Shown here: piece by piece, positions 15,043 through 23,507 of the stretch
Layout of the letters: every line of letters starts with the position of its first letter
Position numbering within the stretch: the first letter of the stretch is position 1
Source: Cytophagales bacterium
GTDB taxonomy: Bacteria > Bacteroidota > Bacteroidia > Cytophagales > Spirosomataceae
Assembly: GCA_004292855.1 (NCBI GenBank)
Contig: RDXN01000031.1
Coordinates: forward strand, 1 to 64,000
Length of the DNA stretch: 64,000 nucleotides
Direction: 5' to 3'
The notes under the pieces: model-generated
Databases searched by the model: none
Told to the model about the DNA's origin: nothing
What the model saw: the letters and a program-made list of their open reading frames with translations, nothing else
Program-made: the position numbers and the translations under genes

Positions 15043-18000
15043 TGTTCGCTATCTATTCCTCGTCCGCTGGCTCAGGTAAAACCTACACCCTGACCAAAGA
15101 ATACCTCAAACTGGCTCTGAAACCGGGTGAGCAGCCGAACTATTACCGGCATATTCTGGCGGTGACCTTCACCAACGCGGCTGCCAACGAGATGAAAAGC
15201 CGCATTCTGGAGCAACTGCGGGCCATCGCCACCAACGACCCGACCTCCATGATCGACGTGTTGACCGAGGAGTTGAGTGGCCTTGCCACAGGCACCGACG
15301 CCCACGAAATTGAGAAGGGGCGCGTGGCAAAACGGGCCGCCGAAGTGTTCCGGTCCATCCTGCACGGCTACTCCGATTTTTCGGTGACCACCATCGACAG
15401 TTTCACCCAGCGCGTGGTCATGGCCTTCACCGACGAGTTGGGTCTCCCCTACTCGTTTGAGGTCGAAATGGACACCGAGGCCGTGCTGGAACTGGCCGTT
15501 GATAACCTGATTGAGAAGGCCGGAGCCGACCAAATGGACGAGATCACGGACGTGCTCAAGCAGTATTACCGCGAAACAGCCGCCGAAGGCGAAAGCTGGC
15601 AAAACCTGTCGGTGGTGCTGAGCAAGTTTGGTAATCACCTCACCTCCGATCAGTATTACGATGCCGTGCAGGGCGTTCAGCAGTTGACGCCCACCGCCAT
15701 CCGCTCCATGCGCGAACGGATGCTGACCTACACAAAAGAGGTGCAGGCCGAGATTATAGCGGCTGGTCAATCGGCCTGGGATGAGATTACGGGCGCAGGC
15801 TTGTCGGAGGTCGATTTTACCTACGGCAAATCGGGTGTGGGCGGTTATATTCAGGGAATTGCCAACGGCGACTGGCGCAAAGAATCGGGCAAACGGGTGA
15901 GCGACGCCATGAATGAGGGGGCCTGGTACGGCAAAAAGACGCCCGGTGGCGTGCAGGCCCTCATCGACGGCATGGCCGACCACTTGTGTTCGTGCTTACA
16001 GACCATCGAGTCTCTGCGCGAGGAGCGATTGAGTCAGGTGGTCCTGTTTGAGTGCCTGACCCCGCACCTGCAAAAACTTGCCCTGTTGAAGCAAATCCGG
16101 GTGGAATTCGACGACCTGTTGCGGAAGGATGGGCGGGTGCATATTTCGGAGTTCAACAAGCGGATTCTGAACATCGTGGCCACCGAACCCGTGCCGTTTT
16201 TGTACGAACGACTCGGCACGAAGTACCACCACATTCTGATCGACGAGTTTCAGGATACCTCCAAACTACAATTCGCCAACCTATTGCCCCTGCTCGACAA
16301 TGCCCTGTCGTCAGGCCATTACAATTTGGCCGTGGGCGATGGCAAACAGGCGATTTATCGGTTCCGGGGGGGCGATATGGACCAGATTGTAGCCCTGCAT
16401 CGCAAAGACATTCCGACCCTACAAAAGGCCCACACACGGCCCAATGCACCGGAAGAGTCGTTCACCGCCGAGCGTATCGGGATGCTCGAAGAACATCTGA
16501 ACGACAAGGTTCTGGACACCAACTGGCGCAGCGCGGAGCCGATTGTACGGTTCAACAACGGCTTTTTCGAGTTTGCAGCTCGCCGGTTCGAGGCCACGCA
16601 CGGCAAGATCACGGATGTGTTCGACACGGCACAGCAGTTCCACCAAAAACCCTCGCCCAAAGCCCGCACGGTAGGCCATGTGCAGATCGACTTTGTTCGG
16701 AAACCCGACACGGCCACCGACCTCGGCGAGGATTCGACTGACCTGACGGGCGTGATGCTCACCCAGACCATCGAACACCTGAATCAGGCGTTGGCCGACG
16801 GCTATCGGTATCGCGACATTGCCATCTTGTGTCGCAAAAAAGACCACGCCAAAGCCCTCGCTAACGAATTGAATGCGCGGGGTATTCCGCTCGTATCAGC
16901 CGATTCGCTCTCGCTGCAATACGCCGACTCGGTGCGGCTCGTGGTCACGCTCATGCAGGTACTCATGCGCCCCGACCAGGTGCTGATGCGCTACGAACTG
17001 CTGTACCTCTACAGCCGCGTGGTGCGGGGCCTGCTCCCCGACGAGACCCTCACCAACGAACTCCGCGCCGTGGCCGAATCCGACGACCCCGACGCGGTGT
17101 ACCGCTACCTTCAGGGCTTCGGGCACGACATTGACCCGCATAAGCTACGGCAGCTAAACGCCTACGAATTAGGCGAGAAGCTGATGCATCAGTTTGGCCT
17201 CTACAACCGGGCCGAAGATGCGCCGTTCCTGTACCGGTTCCTGGACGAAGTCCTGACGTTCAGCCACAAACAGAGCGGACACCTGGCCGATTTCCTGTTG
17301 TATTGGGCCAACGCCCAGCAGAAAGTGTCGGTGGGTGAGGCCGCCAACACCAACGCCGTGAGCATCCAGACCATCCACAAATCGAAGGGGCTGGAGTACC
17401 CTGTTGTGATTATCCCGTTTGCCAATTGGTCGGTGGCCCCGATGGGCGATTTGTGGCTCGATCTGGCCCCGGTGGCGTCAGAGTTTTTCCAGCACACCCT
17501 CGGCACGGGCGAGATTATGCGGCTCAACCACGCGCCTGTCCGAATCAGCGCGAAGCTCGAAAACCTGCCTAACGGCCTGTATCAGCAATATCAGGAAGAA
17601 TTGACCCGCTCGTTTCTCGAAAACATGAACCTGCTTTACGTGGCCTTCACCCGCCCCACGGATCGGCTCTACGTGATTGGGCAACACATGGAGTGGCACA
17701 AGAAAGACCCGCAAAAAACGGTTAGCTATTGGCTGCATCAGTATCTCGACAGCGACGAGGCCCGCGCCCTCGGCTGCGGCTGGCGCGAGGACCAAAGCAG
17801 CTACGTGCTCTCGCTCTGCCCCGATGCCTTCGACCACCACAAGGGCGACCATTATACCGACGAAATTGTGCTGGATGAGGTCGTGAGTGGCCACCGCAAA
17901 CAGGAACTCCAGCTTCGGCGGCAGGCCGACCGGGTGTTCGACGTCCGCACGTTTGAGCGCACCCGCGACCGCGACAAAAAGCTTGTGGCAGCTCTAAGCC

Positions 18001-18386
18001 TGATCAAAGGACCAAACGACGTCGACAAAACGCTCCGCCAACTCGTAAGCGAGGGCCTTGTGCGCCGGGCCGAAACCGACGATCTGCGTTCGCACCTTGC
18101 CCAAATCGTGATGCACCCCGACCTGCTCGACGTGTTCGACGCCAAACTCCGCATCGACACCGACCGGAGCGTGTTGAGTCGGCAGCAGCTACACGGTGCC
18201 CCCCACCGCGTGGTGCATCGCCCCGACGACCTGGTTCTGGTACAATACGCAAGCGTGCCGAGCATCGCCGACAAAGACGCGAGCAGCCTCCGCTACTTTG
18301 TGGATTTGTACCGCCAAATGGGCTACGGCCAAGTGGAGGGACGGCTGGTGTATCTGGCCGAGAAGCCGTATGTAGTAATTGTCTAG
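15042..18386 (+). CDS. AddA/RecB-like UvrD superfamily helicase with apparently inactive nuclease domain
   Basis: 1114 aa cytoplasmic SF1 helicase for double-strand-break processing. Motif I SSAGSGKTYTLTKEY (residues 6-20), Ia TFTNAAANEMKSRI, II ILIDEFQDTSKLQF near 400, III VGDGKQAIYRFRGGD near 435, V HKSKGLEYPVVIIP near 780, VI NLLYVAFTRPTDRLYV near 865. RecB-like C-termini normally carry a DYKTG nuclease motif after the RPD strand; here (about 1055-1075) the text is RPDDLVLVQYASVPS, so the catalytic Asp/Lys appear lost although the following helix (RYFVDLYRQMGYGQVEG) is kept. No AddB gene is adjacent. The stop shares a CTAG with the convergent higA stop. Confidence 0.88.
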   Translation: MFAIYSSSAGSGKTYTLTKEYLKLALKPGEQPNYYRHILAVTFTNAAANEMKSRILEQLRAIATNDPTSMIDVLTEELSGLATGTDAHEIEKGRVAKRAAEVFRSILHGYSDFSVTTIDSFTQRVVMAFTDELGLPYSFEVEMDTEAVLELAVDNLIEKAGADQMDEITDVLKQYYRETAAEGESWQNLSVVLSKFGNHLTSDQYYDAVQGVQQLTPTAIRSMRERMLTYTKEVQAEIIAAGQSAWDEITGAGLSEVDFTYGKSGVGGYIQGIANGDWRKESGKRVSDAMNEGAWYGKKTPGGVQALIDGMADHLCSCLQTIESLREERLSQVVLFECLTPHLQKLALLKQIRVEFDDLLRKDGRVHISEFNKRILNIVATEPVPFLYERLGTKYHHILIDEFQDTSKLQFANLLPLLDNALSSGHYNLAVGDGKQAIYRFRGGDMDQIVALHRKDIPTLQKAHTRPNAPEESFTAERIGMLEEHLNDKVLDTNWRSAEPIVRFNNGFFEFAARRFEATHGKITDVFDTAQQFHQKPSPKARTVGHVQIDFVRKPDTATDLGEDSTDLTGVMLTQTIEHLNQALADGYRYRDIAILCRKKDHAKALANELNARGIPLVSADSLSLQYADSVRLVVTLMQVLMRPDQVLMRYELLYLYSRVVRGLLPDETLTNELRAVAESDDPDAVYRYLQGFGHDIDPHKLRQLNAYELGEKLMHQFGLYNRAEDAPFLYRFLDEVLTFSHKQSGHLADFLLYWANAQQKVSVGEAANTNAVSIQTIHKSKGLEYPVVIIPFANWSVAPMGDLWLDLAPVASEFFQHTLGTGEIMRLNHAPVRISAKLENLPNGLYQQYQEELTRSFLENMNLLYVAFTRPTDRLYVIGQHMEWHKKDPQKTVSYWLHQYLDSDEARALGCGWREDQSSYVLSLCPDAFDHHKGDHYTDEIVLDEVVSGHRKQELQLRRQADRVFDVRTFERTRDRDKKLVAALSLIKGPNDVDKTLRQLVSEGLVRRAETDDLRSHLAQIVMHPDLLDVFDAKLRIDTDRSVLSRQQLHGAPHRVVHRPDDLVLVQYASVPSIADKDASSLRYFVDLYRQMGYGQVEGRLVYLAEKPYVVIV

Positions 18387-18739
18387 ATGGTCTCCAGAAT
18401 AAAATTACCGTCAATGCCCAGCTTCTCATGAAGCCGTTTGGCCAGTTCGAGGGTTGGCTTTCGCTTACCAGTCAATAATTCAGAAACGCGCGATGCTTCC
18501 ACACCCAAAAGGACTGCTAAGTCTTTCTGTTTCAGGCGCATTTCGTACATTTTTAGTTCGATCATGGCCGTCAATGTGGTCGGCTTAGGGAAAGCTATAA
18601 ATGCTTGCTCATAAGCCTGAATGGCTTCGGCTAACTGGCGGGCTTGTGCCTGTAATTGGGGGTCGTCGCCCATCCGGGCAACTAATCCGTCGAACTGTTC
18701 AAAAGCGTTCTTGTAGTCGGTTTCGTTGAGGAGTTTCAT
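18383..18739 (-). CDS. higA: HigA-type antitoxin, XRE family
   Basis: 118 aa. The C-terminal half is a Cro/C1 helix-turn-helix (MRLKQKDLAVLLGVEASRVSELLTGKRKPTLELAKRLHEKLGI, read in two parts at about 68-112). The N-terminal half is helical (YKNAFEQFDGLVARM) as in the HigA subgroup paired with HigB_toxin proteins. It overlaps the toxin stop by 4 bp (ATGA). It neutralises the toxin and should repress the operon. Its stop overlaps the stop of the convergent helicase gene. Confidence 0.9.
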   Translation of the reverse strand: MKLLNETDYKNAFEQFDGLVARMGDDPQLQAQARQLAEAIQAYEQAFIAFPKPTTLTAMIELKMYEMRLKQKDLAVLLGVEASRVSELLTGKRKPTLELAKRLHEKLGIDGNFILETI

Positions 18740-19041
18740 GGCTTGTAGTCAACTGTTTTAGCGTCGAGTTTATCGTACTCGGCATGGGTGCCAACAAACT
18801 TGATATAGATTGTGCGAATGCTAAACAAAATGGAAACGATCAGTCGATACCTGTTACCCCGAATGTTGAAAACAAACCGCTCATTGCCAACATAGTCGAC
18901 CGAATTGAACTGCATCCGAACTTCTGCTATATTCGCCCAGTCAGCAACCGATACCACATCGTACCATTCCATTAACGCAACCAACGCATCAGGATGTTTC
19001 TCCGCATAGCGCGTTAAGGCCGCTTTCGCAATAATTACCAT
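18736..19041 (-). CDS. higB: HigB-type mRNA interferase toxin
   Basis: 101 aa from ATG 19041 (MVIIAKAALTRYAEKHPDA), which matches the usual beginning of HigB_toxin family members (MRVIxKxxLxxFxxxHPDA). The frame is open to 19104 but that would run into the divergent aldehyde dehydrogenase gene. FNIRGNRYRLIVSI and KFVGTHAEYDKLDA are the conserved RelE-like core and C-terminal motif. HigB cleaves translated mRNA at the ribosome. It is transcribed before higA with an ATGA overlap and shares a 49-bp divergent promoter region with the dehydrogenase. Confidence 0.92.
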   Translation of the reverse strand: MVIIAKAALTRYAEKHPDALVALMEWYDVVSVADWANIAEVRMQFNSVDYVGNERFVFNIRGNRYRLIVSILFSIRTIYIKFVGTHAEYDKLDAKTVDYKP

Positions 19042-19090
19042 CACACAAAAATGGGAATAAAAATCCATATATTGTAATTTTCGTCCCACT

Positions 19091-20497
19091 ATGCACATCC
19101 GCAACCCCCGAACAGGCCAAGCCGATTATACCATCTCGCCCCCCAATCCTGCCCAAATTACCGATTTGGTGAACCAGTTTCGCCTTGCCCAAATCGACTG
19201 GCTAGCCCTTGGCGTCGAAGGTCGTGTTGAGGCTATGCAGGCCTGGAAAAACGCGCTCGAACGGTACAAGGAGGCCATCATCGACGCCCTTACCACCGAC
19301 ACCGGACGCCGGAACGAAACCCTGCTCGAACTCGACGTGGTGCTCAAATCGATTGATCGCTGGTGCGGCATCGCCCGCCAATTTTTCGCGCCCCCCAGCC
19401 AGCGAGTGTCGTCGATTCCGTTTATTAGTATCGAGCAGGACTTGGTTCCCTACGCCGTAGTGGGCGTGATCAGTCCCTGGAATTTCCCATTGCTCCTGTC
19501 GGTGATCGACACCATTCCGGCTCTGCTGGCGGGTTGCGCGGTGGTCGTCAAACCGAGCGAGGTAACACCCCGGTTCATCCGGCCCCTGCTGCAAACCATT
19601 GCTGAGGTGCCCGCGCTGGCAAAGGTCTTCACCTACCTGGAGGGGGCGGGCGAAACCGGGGCCGCGCTGGTCGAATCCTGCGATCTGATCTGCTTCACGG
19701 GCAGCACCGCCACCGGAAAACGGGTCTACAAACAGGCCTCCGAGCGGTTTGTGCCGGTTTTTCTGGAACTGGGCGGCAAAGATGCGGCCCTCGTGTTCGA
19801 GGGAGCCGACCTCGACCGGGCAAGCTCGGCCCTGCTCTGGGGATCGGTTGTGAACACGGGTCAATCGTGTTTGAGTATTGAGCGAATCTACGTGCAGGAC
19901 ACCATCTACGAAGAGTTTGTTAAACGCCTGATCGACAAAACCGAGGAAATCAAACTTGCCTATCCGACTGTTTCCGACGGGCATCTTGGCCCTGTCATTT
20001 CGGACAAACAGGTCGATATTATCAACGAGCATTTGGTCGATGCCATCGCAAAGGGAGCCATCCTGCAAACCGGCGAACCGGGCTGCGTAAAACTAGGCGG
20101 GGGCCACTATTGCCGCCCGACCGTGCTGACAAACGTGAATCACTCCATGAAGGTCATGACCGACGAAACCTTCGGCCCCGTTATGCCCATTATGCCCTTC
20201 CGCGACGAAGACGAAGCCATTGCCCTGGCCAACGGAACCATCTACGGCCTGAGCGGGGCCGTGTTTGCAGGCAACACCGAGGAGGCCATTCGCATTGCCC
20301 GCCGGATGCAGTGCGGAGCCGTGAGTATCAACGATGCGGCCCTGACCGCCATCATGCACGAAGGTGAAAAAAACTCGTTCAAACTGTCGGGCATTGGCGG
20401 CACACGCATGGGACCGTCGGCCATCAAGCGGTTCATGCGGCAAAAAGCTTACCTGATCAAAACCGCCGGTATACCCTCGCCGTGGTGGTTTGGGTAA
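19091..20497 (+). CDS. NAD(P)-dependent aldehyde dehydrogenase
   Basis: 468 aa cytosolic enzyme that oxidises aldehydes to carboxylic acids. The cofactor region VVGVISPWNFPLLL lies near 117-130, FTGSTATGKRVY near 200, the general base Glu226 in LELGGKD, and the nucleophile Cys260 in NTGQSCLSIERIYV. The closing region ETFGPVMPIMPF near 360 is also standard. The preferred substrate cannot be stated; the SLSIER context is seen in broad-range succinate-semialdehyde/aliphatic aldehyde enzymes. It runs divergently from higBA and convergently with the sulfatase (5-bp gap between stops). Confidence 0.93.
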   Translation: MHIRNPRTGQADYTISPPNPAQITDLVNQFRLAQIDWLALGVEGRVEAMQAWKNALERYKEAIIDALTTDTGRRNETLLELDVVLKSIDRWCGIARQFFAPPSQRVSSIPFISIEQDLVPYAVVGVISPWNFPLLLSVIDTIPALLAGCAVVVKPSEVTPRFIRPLLQTIAEVPALAKVFTYLEGAGETGAALVESCDLICFTGSTATGKRVYKQASERFVPVFLELGGKDAALVFEGADLDRASSALLWGSVVNTGQSCLSIERIYVQDTIYEEFVKRLIDKTEEIKLAYPTVSDGHLGPVISDKQVDIINEHLVDAIAKGAILQTGEPGCVKLGGGHYCRPTVLTNVNHSMKVMTDETFGPVMPIMPFRDEDEAIALANGTIYGLSGAVFAGNTEEAIRIARRMQCGAVSINDAALTAIMHEGEKNSFKLSGIGGTRMGPSAIKRFMRQKAYLIKTAGIPSPWWFG

Positions 20498-20502
20498 CGT
20501 AT

Positions 20503-21990
20503 TTATTTCGCTGAAGCCGTACCCGGAACCGTGCCGACTGGTCGGCGGTTGAGGCCGGGACTTTTAGTCAGGTCGTCGCCGAGGTCTTCGCGGGCGGTGT
20601 TAGCCAGTGCCTGTAGTTCAGTCACAATGTCGGGGAATTGGGCCTGCACGTCGTAGCGTTCGCCGGGGTCGCGCTGTAGGTTAAACAGGGCCAGCGGATG
20701 CGGGTGATTTTCGACGTTTTTGCCCGGAAAACCGTCCATGCCTGCCGGATGCGCGTGGTAGGTGCGGCCCGGATGCGGCAACACCAGCTTCCACTCGCCA
20801 CGCCGGACGGCTTCGAGATTGTTTTTGCCGTAGTAATAATAAAAATTGGTACGGGGCGATTGGGCCGTTTTCCCCAACAGCAAGCCCGACAAATCGTGTC
20901 CATCAATACGGCGGTCGGGCAGGGTGGCCCCCGTCAGTTTGGCCACGGTCGGGTAGATGTCGATGGTCGAGCTAAGTTCATTGCAAACTGCCCCGGCGGG
21001 CATTGTGCCCGTCCAGCGCATCACGCACGGCACCCGATTGCCCCCCTCGTAGGTGGTGCCCTTTCCCTCGCGCAGGCCCGCCGTGGAGCCTGCGTGATTC
21101 CCGAAATTGTACCAGGGGCCGTTGTCGCTCGTCACGATCACGAGCGTGTTTTTGTCCAGTCCGTTGGCTTTCAAAGCCCTCATAATTTCGCCCACCGACC
21201 AGTCAATCTCGGTAATAACGTCGCCGTAAAGGCCATGTTTGGTTTTGCCCCGGAATGCCGCCGAAGCCGCAATCGGCACGTGGGGCATGGGGTTGGGTAA
21301 ATACATGAAGAATGGCTTACGTTTGTTTCGCTGGATAAAATCAACGGCTTTCCGGGTAAGAAGTCCCGTTATTTCAGACTGATCGTCAAGGGTTTGCACC
21401 AGCTTCAGCGTGTCTTCGTTGACATACAGCGGCAGGGCCGAAAACCGGTTTTTGGGTGAATTGGGGTCGGTATTTGGCTTCCCATCGTAGCCCGTAGGCC
21501 ACATGTCGTTGGAGTATGGAATGCCTACATACTCATCAAAACCGTGTTTGCGAGGCATAAAATGCGGGTTATCGCCCAGGTGCCACTTTCCGAAAATACC
21601 TGTTGCATAGCCCCGGCTTTTGAGCAGTTCGGCCATCGTAGTCTCGTCGTGGTTCAGGCCGGTTTGCGAGCGCGGAAACAGGGCACCATACATGCCTATC
21701 CGGTTCGGATAACAACCCGTCATCAAGCCCGTACGCGAGGCCGTGCAAACAGGTTGTGCCGACAGGAAATTGGTAAAGCGCATGCCTTCGGCAGCAAGCC
21801 GGTCGATATTGGGGGTTTGGTAGCCCGTAGCCCCAAAACACGACAAATCGCCGTAGCCCATGTCATCCATAAAGAGCAGGACAATGTTGGGGGGCGATTG
21901 GGGGGCTGTCCAGGTGGAGGCTGGGCGCAGGGAAAACAGGCTTATCGACAACACGACTAACAAGCCAAACGGAAGGGCAAACGATTTCAT
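20503..21990 (-). CDS. Secreted type I sulfatase
   Basis: 495 aa exported arylsulfatase-type enzyme. A signal peptide/anchor (MKSFALPFGLLVVLSISLFS) is followed by NIVLLFMDDMGYGDLSCFG with the paired metal-binding Asp residues. The sulfatase signature CTASRTGLMTG places the residue matured to formylglycine at Cys82. FGKWHLGD supplies the conserved Lys/His and VIVTSDNGPWYNFGNHAG the second metal site (Asp-Asn). It needs a formylglycine-generating enzyme, not present in this window. No polysaccharide-utilisation genes adjoin it. It starts 23 bp after the XRE regulator gene and may be co-transcribed with it. Confidence 0.93.
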   Translation of the reverse strand: MKSFALPFGLLVVLSISLFSLRPASTWTAPQSPPNIVLLFMDDMGYGDLSCFGATGYQTPNIDRLAAEGMRFTNFLSAQPVCTASRTGLMTGCYPNRIGMYGALFPRSQTGLNHDETTMAELLKSRGYATGIFGKWHLGDNPHFMPRKHGFDEYVGIPYSNDMWPTGYDGKPNTDPNSPKNRFSALPLYVNEDTLKLVQTLDDQSEITGLLTRKAVDFIQRNKRKPFFMYLPNPMPHVPIAASAAFRGKTKHGLYGDVITEIDWSVGEIMRALKANGLDKNTLVIVTSDNGPWYNFGNHAGSTAGLREGKGTTYEGGNRVPCVMRWTGTMPAGAVCNELSSTIDIYPTVAKLTGATLPDRRIDGHDLSGLLLGKTAQSPRTNFYYYYGKNNLEAVRRGEWKLVLPHPGRTYHAHPAGMDGFPGKNVENHPHPLALFNLQRDPGERYDVQAQFPDIVTELQALANTAREDLGDDLTKSPGLNRRPVGTVPGTASAK

Positions 21991-22013
21991 AGACGCAGGT
22001 TTAGGATGTGTTT

Positions 22014-23243
22014 TTAGTTAATTCGCTCCACTTCAAACCGCATTTCCTCGACCAATTGCCGCATGCGGTCGAGGTTGGGGGCGGGTTCGGGGAGTTGCTG
22101 GCTGAAAAACGCCTTCACTTCCCACATTTCGCGCACCTCCTTAAGCGGCATCTCGCGACTGGGTACGGTGGGGCGGTCGGCGGTCAGAAGCAGGGTTCCT
22201 TTAATTTTCACCTGGTTAAATACCCGTCGGCAGATCAGCCCCTGTGGCGTCATGAGCACATACAATTTACCGTCAGCAATGTCGAACCAGTTGCGCACAA
22301 ACTGCCCGACCAGCAACGCACCGGGCATTGGAAAATCGGCGTCGGCCTCGAACGCCCGGTAGTGTCCCACGGGTAAGGTTGGCAGGCGTAGCGAGGGCAG
22401 GCGATTAATGTATTCGTGCTGGGTGTGCCGCTGCCCATACTCACCAAATTGATATTGCATCACAAGTGGTATCGACGGCAAACTGCTGTCGTCGCGCGGG
22501 TTAGAACCGGTTGGGGCAGGGGCTTGCTCAAACGCGTTGTTGAACGTGAGCGGTTCTGGTGCGGGTTGCCGAGCCGGTTGGGGCGGGGCTACGTGTGCGC
22601 GGTTTTCAGGCGCGGGGGGTGGCGTTGCCGGACGAACCTCAAACGGAACACGGTCGGCAGAGGGGGCCGGATTCGAAGCCTGACCGGGCCGTACGGGGTC
22701 GCCTATCTGAGGGATTTCAAACGGCACCGGGGCGCGGTCGGGCATCCGGTCGCGGTCCGACGTGTCGGCGGGTTGCGGGCCAGCGGGGGGGGGCACTGCG
22801 GTGGGTGCTCTGTAGTATTTTTCCAGAACCGAGGCCAACGGTTTCGGCACGTCGGTGAGGTCGGGCCGCGTTCGGTCGGGGACGGTGTTTGTACCGAGCA
22901 GGGGTTCGTCCGAAAACAGCCGGTCGTCGTCGGTATTGGGCTGGGGTTCGCGGAAAATCGAGCGCGACGGAATGCCGTTGCCGCTGCCCGAATCCCGGCT
23001 CCCGCGATCAAACGAGAGATTGGGCGTTTCGCGCAGTTTGCGTAAATCCTGCCGCTGCAAATTCTCAACCGAGACGTTGAACGACTTCGCGATGGCAATC
23101 ATGTTGTTGGGGTTCGGGTTGGCGCGGGCCTCCTCATAGGCACCCACCAACGACCGTTTGATACCCAATCGGCGGGCAAATTGTTCCTGGGTCAGTCCGT
23201 TGAGTTTCCGTAAATACCGGATATTCTCGCTCACAAGGCTCAT
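22014..23243 (-). CDS. XRE-family regulator with proline-rich linker and degenerate S24-like domain
   Basis: 409 aa. Residues 1-60 are a Cro/C1 helix-turn-helix (NIRYLRKLNGLTQEQFARRL, IKRSLVGAYEEARANP). A long Pro/Arg/Asp-rich linker (about 75-265) follows. The C-terminal part (about 275-360: GHYRAFEADADFPMPGALLV, GKLYVLMTPQGLICRRV) has the layout of the LexA/CI S24 domain, but where GDSM-type Ser and the Lys are expected it reads ADADFPMP and CRRV. It is therefore probably a non-cleaving dimerisation or sensing domain. A C-terminal helix follows. Upstream TTGCTAAA repeats suggest autoregulation. Confidence 0.8.
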   Translation of the reverse strand: MSLVSENIRYLRKLNGLTQEQFARRLGIKRSLVGAYEEARANPNPNNMIAIAKSFNVSVENLQRQDLRKLRETPNLSFDRGSRDSGSGNGIPSRSIFREPQPNTDDDRLFSDEPLLGTNTVPDRTRPDLTDVPKPLASVLEKYYRAPTAVPPPAGPQPADTSDRDRMPDRAPVPFEIPQIGDPVRPGQASNPAPSADRVPFEVRPATPPPAPENRAHVAPPQPARQPAPEPLTFNNAFEQAPAPTGSNPRDDSSLPSIPLVMQYQFGEYGQRHTQHEYINRLPSLRLPTLPVGHYRAFEADADFPMPGALLVGQFVRNWFDIADGKLYVLMTPQGLICRRVFNQVKIKGTLLLTADRPTVPSREMPLKEVREMWEVKAFFSQQLPEPAPNLDRMRQLVEEMRFEVERIN

Positions 23244-23252
23244 AAAGGGCGA

Positions 23253-23290
23253 TTGCTAAAAAATTTAGTAAACATACATAATTTGCTAAA
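23253..23290. promoter_or_regulatory. Candidate autoregulatory operator of the XRE regulator
   Basis: TTGCTAAA occurs at 23253-23260 and again at 23283-23290, 30 bp apart (close to three helical turns), with TTTAGTAAA at 23264-23272 in opposite orientation. It sits 10-47 bp upstream of the regulator start, where an XRE protein would bind to control its own gene. Confidence 0.45.
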
Positions 23291-23356
23291 TCAATTGACA
23301 CGGCATTCAACCGTCTTTTTTTTGTACTTTTCGGACTCATTCGTTGATCGCGGGGT

Positions 23357-23480
23357 TTTGTCATCCCAGTTTTGTCATCCCGAGGAACGAGGGATCTACT
23401 TCTGATACTCTCAAGTTGCGTACAGTGGAAGTAGATCCCTCGTTCCTCGGGATGACAAAAGGTTTCTCGGGATGACAAAA
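23357..23480. repeat. Nested inverted repeat (GTCATCCCGAGG family)
   Basis: Perfect 33-bp arms at 23370-23402 and 23428-23460, flanked by partial outer copies (TTTTGTCATCCC at about 23357 and GGGATGACAAAA ending at 23480). The dehydrogenase frame is open through the right arm, but that is not considered coding. The GTCATCCCGAGGAACGAGGGA word is, to my knowledge, a common intergenic repeat in Bacteroidota. Confidence 0.93.
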
Positions 23481-23507
23481 TCGTTTCTCCCTTATCTGAG
23501 CAATAAC

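Noticed and set aside
15072-15983. Long minus-strand frame opposite the helicase
   Set aside because: Antisense shadow of a confidently assigned helicase.
19202-20068. Long minus-strand frame opposite an aldehyde dehydrogenase
   Set aside because: Shadow frame; no start context, and the plus-strand gene has its catalytic motifs intact.
20503-21990. Polysaccharide utilisation locus around the sulfatase
   Set aside because: No SusC/SusD pair or glycosidase adjoins it; the TonB receptor at 7607 belongs with DUF4249.
23472-23507. Upstream ATG for the ALDH3 gene
   Set aside because: It lies inside an intergenic inverted repeat; ATG 23508 gives the expected N-terminus.
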